This document shows, piece by piece, positions 10,189 to 19,103 of a stretch of 20,548 nucleotides of DNA. Every line of letters starts with the position of its first letter. The stretch's first letter is position 1. Both the position numbers and the translations under genes were made by a program. The notes beneath the pieces are model-generated. The model was not told the DNA's origin. It did no database searches and saw nothing but the letters and a program-made list of their open reading frames with translations. The DNA is from Nemertoderma westbladi (Eukaryota; Xenacoelomorpha; Nemertodermatida; Nemertodermatidae): contig JAUCBJ010004409.1 of the NCBI GenBank assembly GCA_032718475.1, positions 1-20,548 on the forward strand, written 5' to 3'.

Positions 10189-10215
10189 TTTGTTGGGGTG
10201 GTGCACCCCAACAAA
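10189..10215. repeat. Short perfect hairpin
   Basis: TTTGTTGGGGTG… pairs with CACCCCAACAAA… around a GTG loop: a 12-bp stem (10189-10200 with 10204-10215). Nothing around it suggests a transcript end or a mobile element terminus. Confidence 0.8.
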
Positions 10216-10305
10216 ATTCGTAAAATTACTTATTCAAACCTTCTCTACACAGGCACGTTTAAACATAGTGGCTCCCACGGTGTCGTCACGTTTCGGCAAC
10301 TGTCG

Positions 10306-10360
10306 CGATTCGGCAAAAAAGTGGCGTTTCGGCAAAAAAGTGGCGTTTCGGCAAAATTAT
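10306..10360. repeat. 19-bp tandem repeat
   Basis: The unit TTTCGGCAAAAAAGTGGCG occurs about 2.5 times, with a more diverged copy just upstream (GTTTCGGCAACTGTCGCGA). It is a minor simple array with no coding role that I can see. Confidence 0.8.
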
Positions 10361-10669
10361 TTCTTTATTGCAGGAGAATACACTACAGTATACTATCAAC
10401 AATACAAGTAAAATGAAAACTGAAACAAGCAGGACATTATAAATATAATAATATTAACCCTCTATAGCCCGAATTATGATGCCATGACCCAAAAAATTTT
10501 TTTTCATAACTTTCACATTAAAATGAACCTAATGAGAAGATTTTCATCAAAAAATTTCAAAATATTTAATTTATGAAGATTTTCGAATCACGTGACCTGG
10601 AGGTCACGGTGGGCCATTAATAATAATATAATAATAAAATAATAATTAATAATAGTAATAGTAATAGCA

Positions 10670-10760
10670 CTTTCATTTGGGAAATAAAAAATATTGAATT
10701 GAATTGAAAAAAATTGAATTGAAATGAATTGAATTGAAATTGAATTGAATTAAATTGACT
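10670..10760 (+). repeat. LINE-type 3' tail remnant
   Basis: TTTGGGAAATAAAAAATATT is followed by imperfect (GAATT)n repeats. A short AATAAA-containing sequence running into a pentanucleotide tail is how many non-LTR retrotransposons end, so this may be the tip of a severely 5'-truncated LINE. The adjacent sequence is too short to assign. It could equally be a plain microsatellite. Confidence 0.35.
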
Positions 10761-11997
10761 TTCGTTAGTTAGTTGCAATGCTAATAAAAGTTTGATTTCC
10801 CTGCCCTGGAATACAGTAGTGTTGTATAGGATACTCTGTATGTCGTCGCGTTACCATGAATTTTGGTGAGGCCCAGAAATGTCCTAAGAAAGAAGCTTTC
10901 TGGGCAAGTTCGTACAATTAAAGAGGGTGATATAAATAAATATTGTGTACAGTACAGATGGGGACTTAAGAAAATACACGGTGGAGTAGAGTACCGCGCC
11001 TGTGCCTATTGCCATTACCTGTCAGCTTGTTGCTTTCATGTTGCATGTACCGGTACCGGTATTGTTTCCTATATTTTAATACGCAATAATTTTTATTGTC
11101 CGTTTTTATCCTTTTTTTGTCATTTTTTTTTATTTTTTATGTCATCCAAAAGTCTAATGTTATTCTGTATTTTAGTACCGGTACCGGCACTGGTACTGCT
11201 ATAGGCCTACTGTGTAGCCTACCATTTAAATACGGTAATGGTAGGCCTACTGGCCTACCGGTTGTGCTAATAAATTTTAAATAATTGATAGGAGAATAAT
11301 ATCTTTCACATAATTTAGGCCTATTACTGTAATATTTTTATAATCAATAATTAGGGTTTTTAAAAAACATCACCATGTTTTAAAACAAATGTTTTAAAAC
11401 AATGTTTTTTTTGTTTTTTATTAATTTTTAAAAAACACTGTTTTTTTTGTTTTTTTTGTTTTTTTTATTTTTTTAACCTTATTTGTTTGTGTTTAAACAC
11501 AAAAAGTACTATAGTTGACAAAAAACAGCACAAAAAGTACTATATAGTTCACAAAATGTAATGTACTATACAGAAGATACATACCTGCATACGTTCTTCC
11601 GGTCTGATATCGTCGAATCGAAAAATCTATGTCCTATCGAGCTCTTCCGACCTCGCTGTTCACTCTGCTTCATATTTAGTTCTATGCTAGGCCTGTCTAT
11701 TTCAGGTACCGGTACCGTTACCACAACCAGAACAGCTGTACATGGCAGGACTACCTATACCTAACCTACACAGTACAGGTAGGTAGACAATACTACATTC
11801 AAATGCCATATGCATATAGGCCTAAGCATTATTCTGGTATTACAGTTGTTACAGTAGGCTATTATATCTTTTAACAGTCAGACAGTATTATAGGCTGATA
11901 GGTAGTCTGTTTGCACTGTCGGACTGTATTTGAAGAAGTTATGTGGTCTGGCTTTGTCACATAGTAGGCCTGTAGGCCTATGTACGACCTATGTTAA

Positions 11998-12005
11998 CTT
12001 TAAAG
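11998..12005. repeat. Target site duplication, left, P-like element 1
   Basis: CTTTAAAG immediately precedes the left terminal inverted repeat and is repeated exactly at 13503-13510 after the right one. Eight bases is the duplication length known for P elements. Confidence 0.9.
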
Positions 12006-12569
12006 CAAGGCCTACTAGAGAAACAGGCCTGGAATCCGAGATCAAGCCAATTCTATTGAAGGCCTAATAATCCAATGTGTGTGTGTGTGTCCGGAGCTCT
12101 ACAGCCCGCATTTCTAAACCAATCTGATCGAGTAAGGTATCAAACGAAGCAGAATTGTCATACGATGCTCACCGCCCAAAAACATTTTGGTATTCTAGAA
12201 CTTTTTTTTAGCTATTAATAGCTATTATTGTAAATTGCAATTTTTCATGTGTAAACCATAGGCTATTATATACTACTACTTCTACTTGGGACTACGTTAG
12301 GAGGACAAGCTGTCCGCCGCTAGCGCTATTCTAGAACATAGATAAATAAAGGTAATAGGATTTATTAATAATATTAATATAATAATAATAAACTGGAATA
12401 TAATTTTTTTGATGAAATGGATGAACCCACCGCAAAAATCGGTCGGTCTGCATGTTAGTAATTGATGTCCTGTTGTAATTGCACAATTAAGTAATATAAT
12501 AATAATATGTACTGCTTAAGAATTACACTCAAGAGTTAAAAAAATATTAAATATAGTTATAGTATAGGT

Positions 12570-12764
12570 TTATATTATAGCATCCACTTCATTGTCGGTC
12601 AACGTGATGTCAACACACGAGGAACACTTGTGCTTCCCAAGTTCACTTGAACATTCAACCTCCAGTTCTGTGTATAGTTTCGCTCGATCAATGCGGTGGG
12701 TAAAGAAAACTTCGGCTACGCTTATATGGTAATTTCCCCCAGCAGATTGGTGAAAGTGCCCAAA
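12570..12764 (-). pseudogene. P-like transposase C-terminal fragment (element 1)
   Basis: An open stretch of 64 codons begins FGHFHQSAGGNY at the edge of the AT-rich filler and ends at TAA 12570-12572. It aligns by eye with the transposase piece of element 2: FGHFHQSAGGNY against FGILRQGSGGTY, then an R-I-x-x-A-(K/R)-L … E-L pattern, then C-x2-C followed by L-x-D-x-E (KCSSC against ECENC). These matches are spaced almost identically. The fragment lacks a start and lies just downstream of the THAP remnant on the same strand. The alignment covers about 60 residues and is my own visual comparison. Confidence 0.7.
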
Positions 12765-12841
12765 TTAATTAAAATTATAATTAATTAAAATAAATTTAAA
12801 TAAATTAATTTATTAATTAAATTAATTAAATAAATTAATTT
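12765..12841. repeat. AT-only filler at the deletion junction of element 1
   Basis: About 75 bp built only from A and T (AATTAATTAAA- and AAATAAATTAATT-type units) sits exactly between the THAP-side coding and the transposase C-terminal fragment, and codes for neither. It looks like filler DNA gained when the internal deletion formed. Confidence 0.7.
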
Positions 12842-13257
12842 TATCGTTGGCAAGGAAATCCGACATCTCGTCAATATCCGGATTGCGTTTAGAAGAACTT
12901 GCGCGCGTCGTTGAGCGTGGAGGGGCTGGAGGCGTTGGGATGGAGAGCAGAGGAACATTTGGGAATACCGACGGCGGTTCCGCCGGCACTGGGTATCTCC
13001 CGGAATGATGTTTCGTTGTCATCTCTTCGGGCCAGTGCTTCCGACAAACTCCCATGAAGCATGAAACTCGTAACCTTGCGCGGATCTACGATATTCGGAA
13101 GTTGCCGCAACCACGTTTGCAATTCCACAGGATCTTTCGGAAACGCGTAGACCGTAATCGGTGAGGAATTCTCCTCCCCGTCGTCCATACCGGTCAGTTT
13201 ATCCTTCGCGTTCGCATAACCAGTTCTGCAACCGCCGACGGAACACTTCCTTCCCAT
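12822..13257 (-). pseudogene. THAP zinc-finger protein N-terminus, frameshifted (element 1)
   Basis: The first frame starts at 13257 (MGRKCSVGGCRTGY) and shows the THAP pattern: C5-x4-C10, then VYAFPKDP, then W in an L-x-x-W context. The second half of the C2CH module (GVCRKHWPEE, giving C-x2-H) and the usual P-P-S-V-F end are in another frame that starts at 13055 and stops at 12822. The shift coincides with a 7-bp tandem duplication, TTCATGC followed by TTCATGG on the minus strand (around 13052-13066). THAP domains bind DNA, and in P-family transposases they recognise the element ends. As it stands the zinc module is split between frames. Confidence 0.85.
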
Positions 13258-13309
13258 CGAGTTAACGGTCGTACAGTCGTATCAGGTTGTCACTTTGGTA
13301 GTTTATTCG

Positions 13310-13353
13310 GGTAGACACTCGTGTATTCAGGTAAACACTCGAGCAGTCAGGTA
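13310..13353. repeat. Subterminal 20-bp direct repeats of element 1
   Basis: GGTAGACACTCGTGTATTCA (from 13310) and GGTAAACACTCGAGCAGTCA (from 13330) are adjacent, and a third copy begins GGTAGG at 13350. They lie between the THAP start and the right terminal repeat, where P elements carry transposase binding sites. That role is inferred from position only. Confidence 0.6.
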
Positions 13354-13502
13354 GGAAGAGTAAACGATAACATAATTCAGTGCAGTAGGTAGTTCAAGAT
13401 TTGTAAACTATAGGCCTACAGTATACCGGTATCAGAATTCTAGGCCTTCAATAATGAAGGCCTGTAGGCTGGCTGCCAGGCCTGTTTCTCTAGTAGGCCT
13501 TG

Positions 13503-13510
13503 CTTTAAAG
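13503..13510. repeat. Target site duplication, right, P-like element 1
   Basis: CTTTAAAG, an exact copy of 11998-12005, directly follows the right terminal inverted repeat. Confidence 0.9.
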
Positions 13511-13533
13511 ATAGAAAAGTACTAGGCCTAGGG

Positions 13534-14297
13534 TTTGACTAAATACGCCACCGACAACCACCGACACCTTTCGCATACCACCGACAACCACCGACAACAA
13601 AAGACACAAACCGACACAAACCGACAGGTAAGATCGCAAACCGACAGTATACCGACAACTTCGGCAATGTTAGTAAACTATTTCAGTACATGATTATACA
13701 ATTTTTATTTCCAGTCCAAATATTTATAACAAAGTATATTGTCCACTGTCGGCCTGTTGTCGGTGGTGTAATTAGTCATGATAATTTCTTTAAAATATAA
13801 TACCGCCTTCATATATTATCTTGTTTTAAATTATTATATTGCATAGCGTAATATGGTAAAAATCGTTAGTGTTTTTCATATGTCGGTGTGTTGCTATTAT
13901 TATTAGTTTTTGTCGGTGGTAGTCAGACTGTTGTCGGTGGTAGTCAGACTTTTGTCAGTGGTATATTTCTGCGGTATCCGTTCTTAAACTTGGACATACA
14001 GTACAGTGCGATAGGCCCCTACAATGCCGAAATTTATTACTTTACATACAGCTGCACATTGTGTGACGTAATTGGTATTTACCTAAATGACGTAAAGTAA
14101 AGTGAAGGAAGGAAACAAGAAGCAACGGAAACTCCTTTCTCTCTTGGATGTTACCGGAAAAGAATGGTTGCCCACCACAATCTCCCAAGGATGACCACTT
14201 CATAACTATTCAACCTTTTCTGTATCCCCATAAGCCAGGCGGCATATTGTACTGTTGGATTTGTTAACATAAGACTTTGCCTTAACTGGCTTTAAAA
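13534..14297. repeat. Tandem array monomer 1 (764 bp)
   Basis: It starts TTTGACTAAATAC, and the same words recur at 14298 and 19826, giving a 764-bp first monomer. The left third has eight CCGACA hexamers, many within ACCACCGACAACC. The centre and right have five TGTCGG copies plus near-matches, so the two halves can fold back. Conserved further parts are two TGACGTAA octamers (near 14064 and 14089), a purine-rich block GGAAGGAAACAAGAAGCAAC and the end GCCTTAACTGGCTTTAAAAT. The 70-codon open frame at 13888-14100 has no ATG start and is carried along by the repeat. Confidence 0.9.
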
Positions 14298-14595
14298 TTT
14301 GACTAAATACTACACCGACTTTAACCACCGACACCTTTCGCATACCACCGACAACAAAAGACACAAACCGACAGGTAAGATCGCAAACCGACAGTATACC
14401 GACAACTTCGGCAATGTTAGTAAACTATTTCAGTACATGATTATACAATTTTTATTTCCAGTCCAAATATTTATAACAAAGTATATTGTCCACTGTCGGC
14501 CTGTTGTCGGTGGTGTAATTAGTCATGATAATTTCTTTAAAATATAATACCGCCTTCATATATTATCTTGTTTTAAATTATTATATTGCATAGCG
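14298..14595. repeat. Tandem array monomer 2, left part
   Basis: This is the left part of the second monomer. It has fewer CCGACA units than monomer 1 (one repeat block is missing) and is otherwise near-identical. It is cut by the LINE after ATAGCG (14590-14595) and resumes at 19370. Confidence 0.9.
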
Positions 14596-14596
14596 C

Positions 14597-15215
14597 TACA
14601 TATATTGCACTACCAATACACAAAGCAATAATATTTGGAAGAAGAAAAGGTCTCCTGTTTATATGTTCAAAAGAGCAACGAAAGACCAGTTGTGTGAGTA
14701 CAAAAACTGTGTTACAACTAAATTAAGGGATATAAACCATAAATATAAAGAATCTGAATATGAGGAAGCTAATGCATCAAATTCAATGTCAAAAACACTA
14801 ATTGGTGTTCTAAATGATGCTGCAAAGGATAACATACCCGTAGTGTACCCACGTAGGCATAAATTTAAACCTGCATATGTTCCTAAACAAGCTGCTGCAA
14901 ATTGGGGGCAACTAGATAAGCTGAAATCTTTGCACAAAACAGGTCAGAAAGTGACAATTGCAGATTTAGAATATAGAAGGCTAAAGAGTCGCTTAGAACA
15001 AAATGCATACTGGGAGCATATCCGTAACTTAACAGATTCTTGCAAATCAAATCGCACTAAGTTTTGGAATCTGCTTAAGGCAGAAGGAAACACAAGCATG
15101 TCAGATGTCAATGCGAATAATCTGGTAAACCATTATAATAAATGTTTCAATCCAAAGGAAATTGGGGAACAAACTTGGCATCCCAATGAGAAGACAACAG
15201 CAGATGCCTTGGGAC
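14597..15215 (+). pseudogene. LINE ORF2 linker fragment (5' part)
   Basis: The frame is open from the truncation edge, with no start codon required; the first ATG is 14663. It encodes about 206 residues of the charged region that precedes the reverse transcriptase in LINE proteins. It includes a basic WKKKRSPVY segment near the start and R-x5-NRTKFWNLLK, the usual pattern just before the RT. It has no endonuclease motifs. After the ALG codons the frame runs into the terminal repeat of P-like element 2 and stops at 15334; those last 40 or so residues are not LINE. The same frame resumes at 17466 beyond the element. Confidence 0.8.
15208..15215. repeat. Target site duplication, left, P-like element 2
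   Basis: CTTGGGAC directly before the left terminal inverted repeat; an exact copy lies at 17465-17472. It consists of LINE coding sequence. Confidence 0.93.
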
Positions 15216-15903
15216 CAAGGCCTACTGTACTAAAGGCCGTGCAACCGTGCAGCAGTGAAGATCCACTGGAGGCTGAACACGTTTACTCCAATTTTAACAT
15301 ACATTGTGCCTGTACAGACCAGAACCATCAATAATTGTGAAAAATCGACTAGGGGTATGGTTATACTACAGTTTAGATTATCATTTATAGTTAGATTATA
15401 GTTAAAATCCAATTTAATCCGAACACAAACAACAAATCTACCACCAAGTTGGACAGAAACTAGAATTTGGTGTTTGGTGAAAATTCAATTTATCCAGAAA
15501 AGGAAGGAAGGTGCCTTGCGATGTCATTATCGTACTGTAGATTCGTTGATCTTTTTAGATAAAGAAAATCAAAAGATCCTTTACCTAAAGATCAACTGAT
15601 TTACATTGCGATTAGTCTCAATTTATTGCAAATAGTACGTTCTGTACAGTTATCTAAGAGAAAGGAATGAAAAGGTGACACGAAGTATGTTATCTTCATA
15701 TATCTTCAATAATTTGGTTATTTTCAAGTACAACTTTACATGTCGAATATAGCACAAATCCACAAATATAAGTATTACATTATATAGCGGTAGCACAAAT
15801 TAAATAGCAATAGTAGTACATTGTATAGTTATTATTTATAACTACTGTATATAAAGTTAAGTTATTTGTAATTATAATCAATTATATATAATAGTAAACG
15901 TTT

Positions 15904-16842
15904 CTAATAGGAATCCGATAATTTTATTTTCTTTTGAGCACTCTCTTTCGAAGAACGGGGTGTTTTTAATATGCAATCGTTTTTAATAAAAATGTTGACT
16001 AGTTTTCGTACCGATTCATGCGAAATTTGAAATGAGTGAGCCGATGAGATATAAGTAAAGAACGAACACAGGGATTTACGGCAAAATGGCGTTTTTAAAT
16101 TAATATAAAGTATAAAACAGTAGAAGGTAAATTTGCATGTATTGTCACTAGGTTTCTTCAAACCTCCACGGTCTAGCCTATTTAAATAACCGCCATATTG
16201 TCGGTAATATTGTTTCTCGTCGTCATTATCATTCTCATTTTTTGTTATATAACCTGCAATATACACAAGAGCTTGTTTATTATCGCAGGAAATTGAGTCT
16301 TCAAGTTCATCTAGACTGTCTAGAATTTCGAATTCAGCATCATTGAGTGAAGCTGTACAGTTCTCACATTCGTGGCTGTGATATAGAGTGCCGTCGACCT
16401 CATTACCCAGTTCCAGTACAAGCCTTGCAACCAGAATGCGAGACTTTAGTAATGCTTGCTGGCTGTTAATGAAATACGTACCACCAGAACCTTGACGTAA
16501 GATACCAAAGGTGCTTTCAACATCATCGCTGTTATGGTCACCTATCATAACAAATTCACACGTTTCTAAGCGCTTTCGAACTAAGTCCACAAGTCCGCGA
16601 CATGTATGTGACAAAGCGTTGCCAGTATCTTTAGTGAGCGTTCGACATCGTTCTTGGGGTTTACCTTTGTGGGTCATTGATTCCGCCATATCAGCGATGT
16701 CTAACAATGTCTGTAAACGTGGATCAGAGTTTGATCTTATAACAGCACGATCCTCATCTCTTGTACGAATATTGGCATCAACAGATCGCACATTAACAAT
16801 GTTCCAAAATCTCACCATAATTTTAAGAAACTCGGCAGTATC
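15904..16842 (-). pseudogene. P-like transposase C-terminal region (element 2)
   Basis: The open frame runs from DTAEFLKIM at 16842 (first ATG 16818, 304 residues) to 15904. The opening DTAEFLKI…FWNIVNVRS matches the segment that follows the catalytic core in THAP9/P-type transposases. Counted from the ATG, DDVESTFG is at 98-105, RQGSGGTYF at 108-116, a C-x2-C at 151-154 and YIAGYI at 186-191, all typical of the P-family C-terminal region. The DNA-binding, coiled-coil and most catalytic regions are missing, so no transposase activity is expected. The basic tail ends SAQKKIKLSDSY. The frame is not joined to the THAP frame: stops lie between them at 16853-16865. Confidence 0.82.
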
Positions 16843-16865
16843 TTGAACTTCACTACTTGAACTTC
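16842..16865. repeat. 10-bp direct repeat at the deletion junction of element 2
   Basis: CTTGAACTTC occurs at 16842-16851 and 16856-16865, separated by ACTA. It sits exactly where THAP coding ends and transposase C-terminal coding begins. Short repeats at breakpoints are a known trait of internally deleted P elements. Confidence 0.8.
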
Positions 16866-17095
16866 CCTTTCACCACAACAGTCGGGAAATCAGATGGCCA
16901 ATGCTTTGCACAAACAACCGTGTTCTTAGTTTCTGGGATATTCTCTCTCGGAATAGCTGCAATCCATCGGCGCCGTTCTCCCTCGTCTGTTGGTAACCGG
17001 TAAACCGGGACGTGTTCTTTAGTAGGCCTACCGGTACCGGATGAACTTCCATCGTAATTCGACCGGCAACCGAACACACAGCACTTTAATGGCAT
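16853..17095 (-). CDS. THAP domain, truncated (element 2)
   Basis: This 80-residue frame from ATG 17095 shows a nearly complete THAP C2CH module: C5-x4-C10, an insert SSSGTGRPTKE, VPVYRLPTDE, the conserved W in RRRWIAAI, and C-x2-H in VVCAKHWPSDF. It ends at the deletion junction (VVVKGKFK, then TAG) before the P-P-S-I/V-F stretch that normally closes this type. The THAP fold binds DNA, and in P elements short THAP-only products of deleted copies can act as repressors. Whether this 80-residue piece folds or is expressed is unknown. The insert is coded by the TAGGCCTA/ACCGGTACC motifs common in this genome. Confidence 0.75.
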   Translation of the reverse strand: MPLKCCVFGCRSNYDGSSSGTGRPTKEHVPVYRLPTDEGERRRWIAAIPRENIPETKNTVVCAKHWPSDFPTVVVKGKFK

Positions 17096-17182
17096 TCTAG
17101 TTCTACACTGTTGACTGTAGGCCTATGCTATATCTGTATATCGGTCAGTCGGTGGGCCTACTGAAATTCCAGAATTCGGGAA

Positions 17183-17326
17183 TAACCGGTTTCAGCCCCA
17201 ATTTTTCGAATTTTTTTTAGCCCAGGTTACAGTTACAGTGTGGCGGCCCAAACCCTAATTAATCCGAATCGCACTACGGTAGGGTAGGTCAGTAGGTAAA
17301 ATGACCATTGGGGCTGAAACCGGTTA
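17183..17326. repeat. 20-bp inverted repeat inside element 2
   Basis: TAACCGGTTTCAGCCCCAAT at 17183-17202 is matched exactly in reverse complement at 17307-17326. GAATTC lies outside both arms (17172-17177 and 17334-17339). The 104-bp centre is non-coding. It may be a small inserted foldback element or an internal inverted repeat of the transposon. Confidence 0.85.
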
Positions 17327-17464
17327 GAGCTCAGAATTCAATTCAAATACCAGTAGCCAGCCCTATCAGCCTATTGCAGTATTGTGTATTGCTGTATTGT
17401 AGGTCAGCCTCCAGTCAGCCTTCAGTGCTGCACGGTTGCACGGCCTTTAGTACAGTAGGCCTTG

Positions 17465-17472
17465 CTTGGGAC
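17465..17472. repeat. Target site duplication, right, P-like element 2
   Basis: CTTGGGAC, the exact copy of 15208-15215. It lies in the same codon phase of the LINE on both sides. Confidence 0.93.
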
Positions 17473-19094
17473 ATATTAAAGCATTTTCCTCAGCCGATGT
17501 AGACACTGCTATCCGCAAACTGAACATGGGTAAAGCAGCAGATAGTCACAACCTAGTTTCTGAACATCTAAGGGCTAGCCTCTCAGAAGAGCTATGTTCT
17601 TATCTTGCCTCTCTATACAATACCATTCACAGATTAAAGTCATTCCCAGATGTTCTAACAACTAGCCTTCTTCTACCTCAACTAAAAAGTGGAAATCGAG
17701 ACATTTATAAAAATGGGAGCTACAGAGGTATCTCCGTTATATCCGTGCTGGCGAAAATCTGGGAAATAATGGTAGCAGATGACATAAAACGAATTGACAC
17801 AAGTCCACTACAAATGGGATATAAATCTGGTCATGGAACAGATATACCATACATGTTAGCTAACAAATTACTCAAGCACTTTAACAGGGAAGGTTCGAAC
17901 GTTTATATAGTATCTCTTGATCTAACAAGTGCATTTGACACAGTAAACTACAAAAAACTGTTTGAAAAGTTGGAAAATACAAATATTGATAAATCAATTC
18001 TGATAACGTTATATTCCTATTATATAAACTCGTGCGCGCTGATCTCAATTAATGGGAACATTACTAGGGAGTCAATCCACTTGAAATGTGGCGTCAGACA
18101 AGGTGGGGTATTGTCTCCCATCTTATTTAATATATATTTATCCGACTTATTTAACGAGCTTGAAATGTCTGGTATGGGATTACACATTAACAAAGAAGCT
18201 TATCCAGCTATAAGTTATGCTGACGATATACTTCTTATGGCGAACCTAAAGAGTGACATCCATGAGATAATGGCGATCTGCAAAACATATTTTTCAGCCC
18301 ACAACCTAGTTCTAAACTCTAAGAAGTCGTGGTATGTAATAAGTAAAACAAAATCATGTTATAACGAATATAATGGAAATCTAGTCTTAAGTGATGGCAT
18401 AGTTATCCCAACAGCTGAATCTTGTAATTTCTTAGGTCTTCCATTACCAGCAACGAACCGAAATATCAGAGACCACTTTGTTAAGAAAATATGGAGTAAT
18501 GTATCTACAATGAAAAATCGTGGGTTGACAGTTGATTCCGTACCACTAGATATAACAACAATGATATGGAAAGCGATTCTTATCCCATCAGCTTTGTATG
18601 GAGCTGCCGCTATTCCATTGGCAATGTTAGAAGAACTCGATAAATATTGGAGGAAAGCAATGCGCTGTGTTTTACACGTAGGGAATTATGTATCTGATAA
18701 TACATTATTATTACTATTTGGTTCTCAAGGACTAGGCAACTTAGTACACCATGCATACTGCCGTACAATTTATGCAGCTTTCAACTGTAATAACAGAAAA
18801 GTAACTTATCTGTTTAGTCATGTGCTAACTCGGCACATGACTAGCCAAATTAAAGATAATATGTATGATGATTATGCAGTGGGATCTTTTAAATATACTA
18901 CACCTAGTTTACCATATCTCTGTTGCCACCGATATGATATTAAAGCAGTTCTAAAAAGTCAACAGTATCCAGAATTTACCTACCGTGATCAGTTCAACAA
19001 GATCCTCATAAACTCCATCCTAAATGATGTTGAAACAAGTATATCATTGAAAAGGCAGTGTATCCTTGATTATTACGATAAAAACTGGGTTTAA
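17466..19094 (+). pseudogene. LINE reverse transcriptase (ORF2, 3' part)
   Basis: This frame of 542 codons begins at TTG within the target duplication and is a continuation of the LINE ORF, not a true start. Motifs by residue: FSSADVDTAIRKLNMGKAAD at 7-26; the NGSYRGISVISVLAKIWE region at 83-100; motif A SLDLTSAFD at 150-158; motif B GVRQGGVLSPILFN at 209-222; catalytic YADD at 251-254; thumb-side FLGLPL at 322-327. All catalytic aspartates are present and there is no internal stop. The C-terminal 200 residues contain YWRKAMRCVLHV and end DYYDKNWV; no RNase H domain is evident. It copies LINE RNA at nicked target DNA in intact relatives. Here it lacks its endonuclease and its 5' half is separated by the P-like element. 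Confidence 0.93.
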
Positions 19095-19103
19095 CTTTAA
19101 GGA

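Larger units (their letters stand above)
10416..12005. other. Non-coding stretch with LINE-like tail and palindromic motifs
   Basis: No gene is supported. Items seen: a CGTGACC/GGTCACG hairpin (10591-10608); TAA/TAG triplet runs (10617-10668); (GAATT)n-type repeats (about 10690-10755); GGTACCGGTACC motifs near 11047, 11175 and 11704; two TGTTTTAAAACA palindromes around 11377-11402; two direct copies of CACAAAAAGTACTATA near 11500 and 11530; and many TAGGCCTA octamers. The open frames at 10863-11204 and 11561-11764 are made of these motifs and homopolymers, and I do not call them genes. The last 8 bases are the left target duplication of P-like element 1. Confidence 0.55.
12006..13502 (-). mobile_element. 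P-like DNA transposon 1, internally deleted
   Basis: This 1,497-bp element is bounded by perfect 27-bp terminal inverted repeats (12006-12032 and 13476-13502) starting CAAGGCCTACT, with an 8-bp duplication CTTTAAAG on both sides. Inside, on the minus strand, are an N-terminal THAP domain (from 13257) and a short C-terminal P transposase piece (12764-12570), joined by about 75 bp of pure A/T sequence (12765-12841). The middle of the transposase, including the RNase H-like catalytic core, is missing. The element is non-autonomous. Subterminal features include two 20-bp direct repeats from 13310 and a dyad at 13442-13463. The segment 12033-12569 has no recognisable coding; it has a (TG)n run near 12078 and AT-rich DNA. 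Confidence 0.9.
15216..17464 (-). mobile_element. P-like DNA transposon 2, inserted in the LINE
   Basis: This 2,249-bp element has perfect 39-bp terminal inverted repeats (15216-15254 and 17426-17464). They start CAAGGCCTACTGTAC and continue with scattered mismatches to about 64 bp. The flanking 8-bp duplication is CTTGGGAC. On the minus strand it carries a THAP domain (17095-16853) directly followed by the C-terminal part of a P-family transposase (about 16842-15904). The catalytic middle is deleted. The non-coding 3' part (15280-15900) holds an imperfect hairpin at 15545-15596 and AT-rich sequence. The 5' part (17100-17425) holds a 20-bp inverted repeat described separately. The element cannot supply its own transposase. 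Confidence 0.93.

Noticed and set aside
10863-11204. 113-codon plus-strand frame
   Set aside because: It runs through GGTACC motifs and T-rich DNA and has no recognisable domain. A short alternative frame from 10857 (MNFGEAQKCPKKEAFWAS) ends quickly, and I cannot connect it to another exon.
13888-14100. 70-codon frame repeated identically at 19413-19625
   Set aside because: Identity reflects the tandem monomer. There is no ATG start, the frame is changed in monomer 3, and it contains the TGTCGG repeat.
14659-14937. Minus-strand 92-codon frame
   Set aside because: Antisense shadow of the LINE ORF2 linker.
16511-16846. Plus-strand 111-codon frame
   Set aside because: Antisense shadow of the P-like transposase region.
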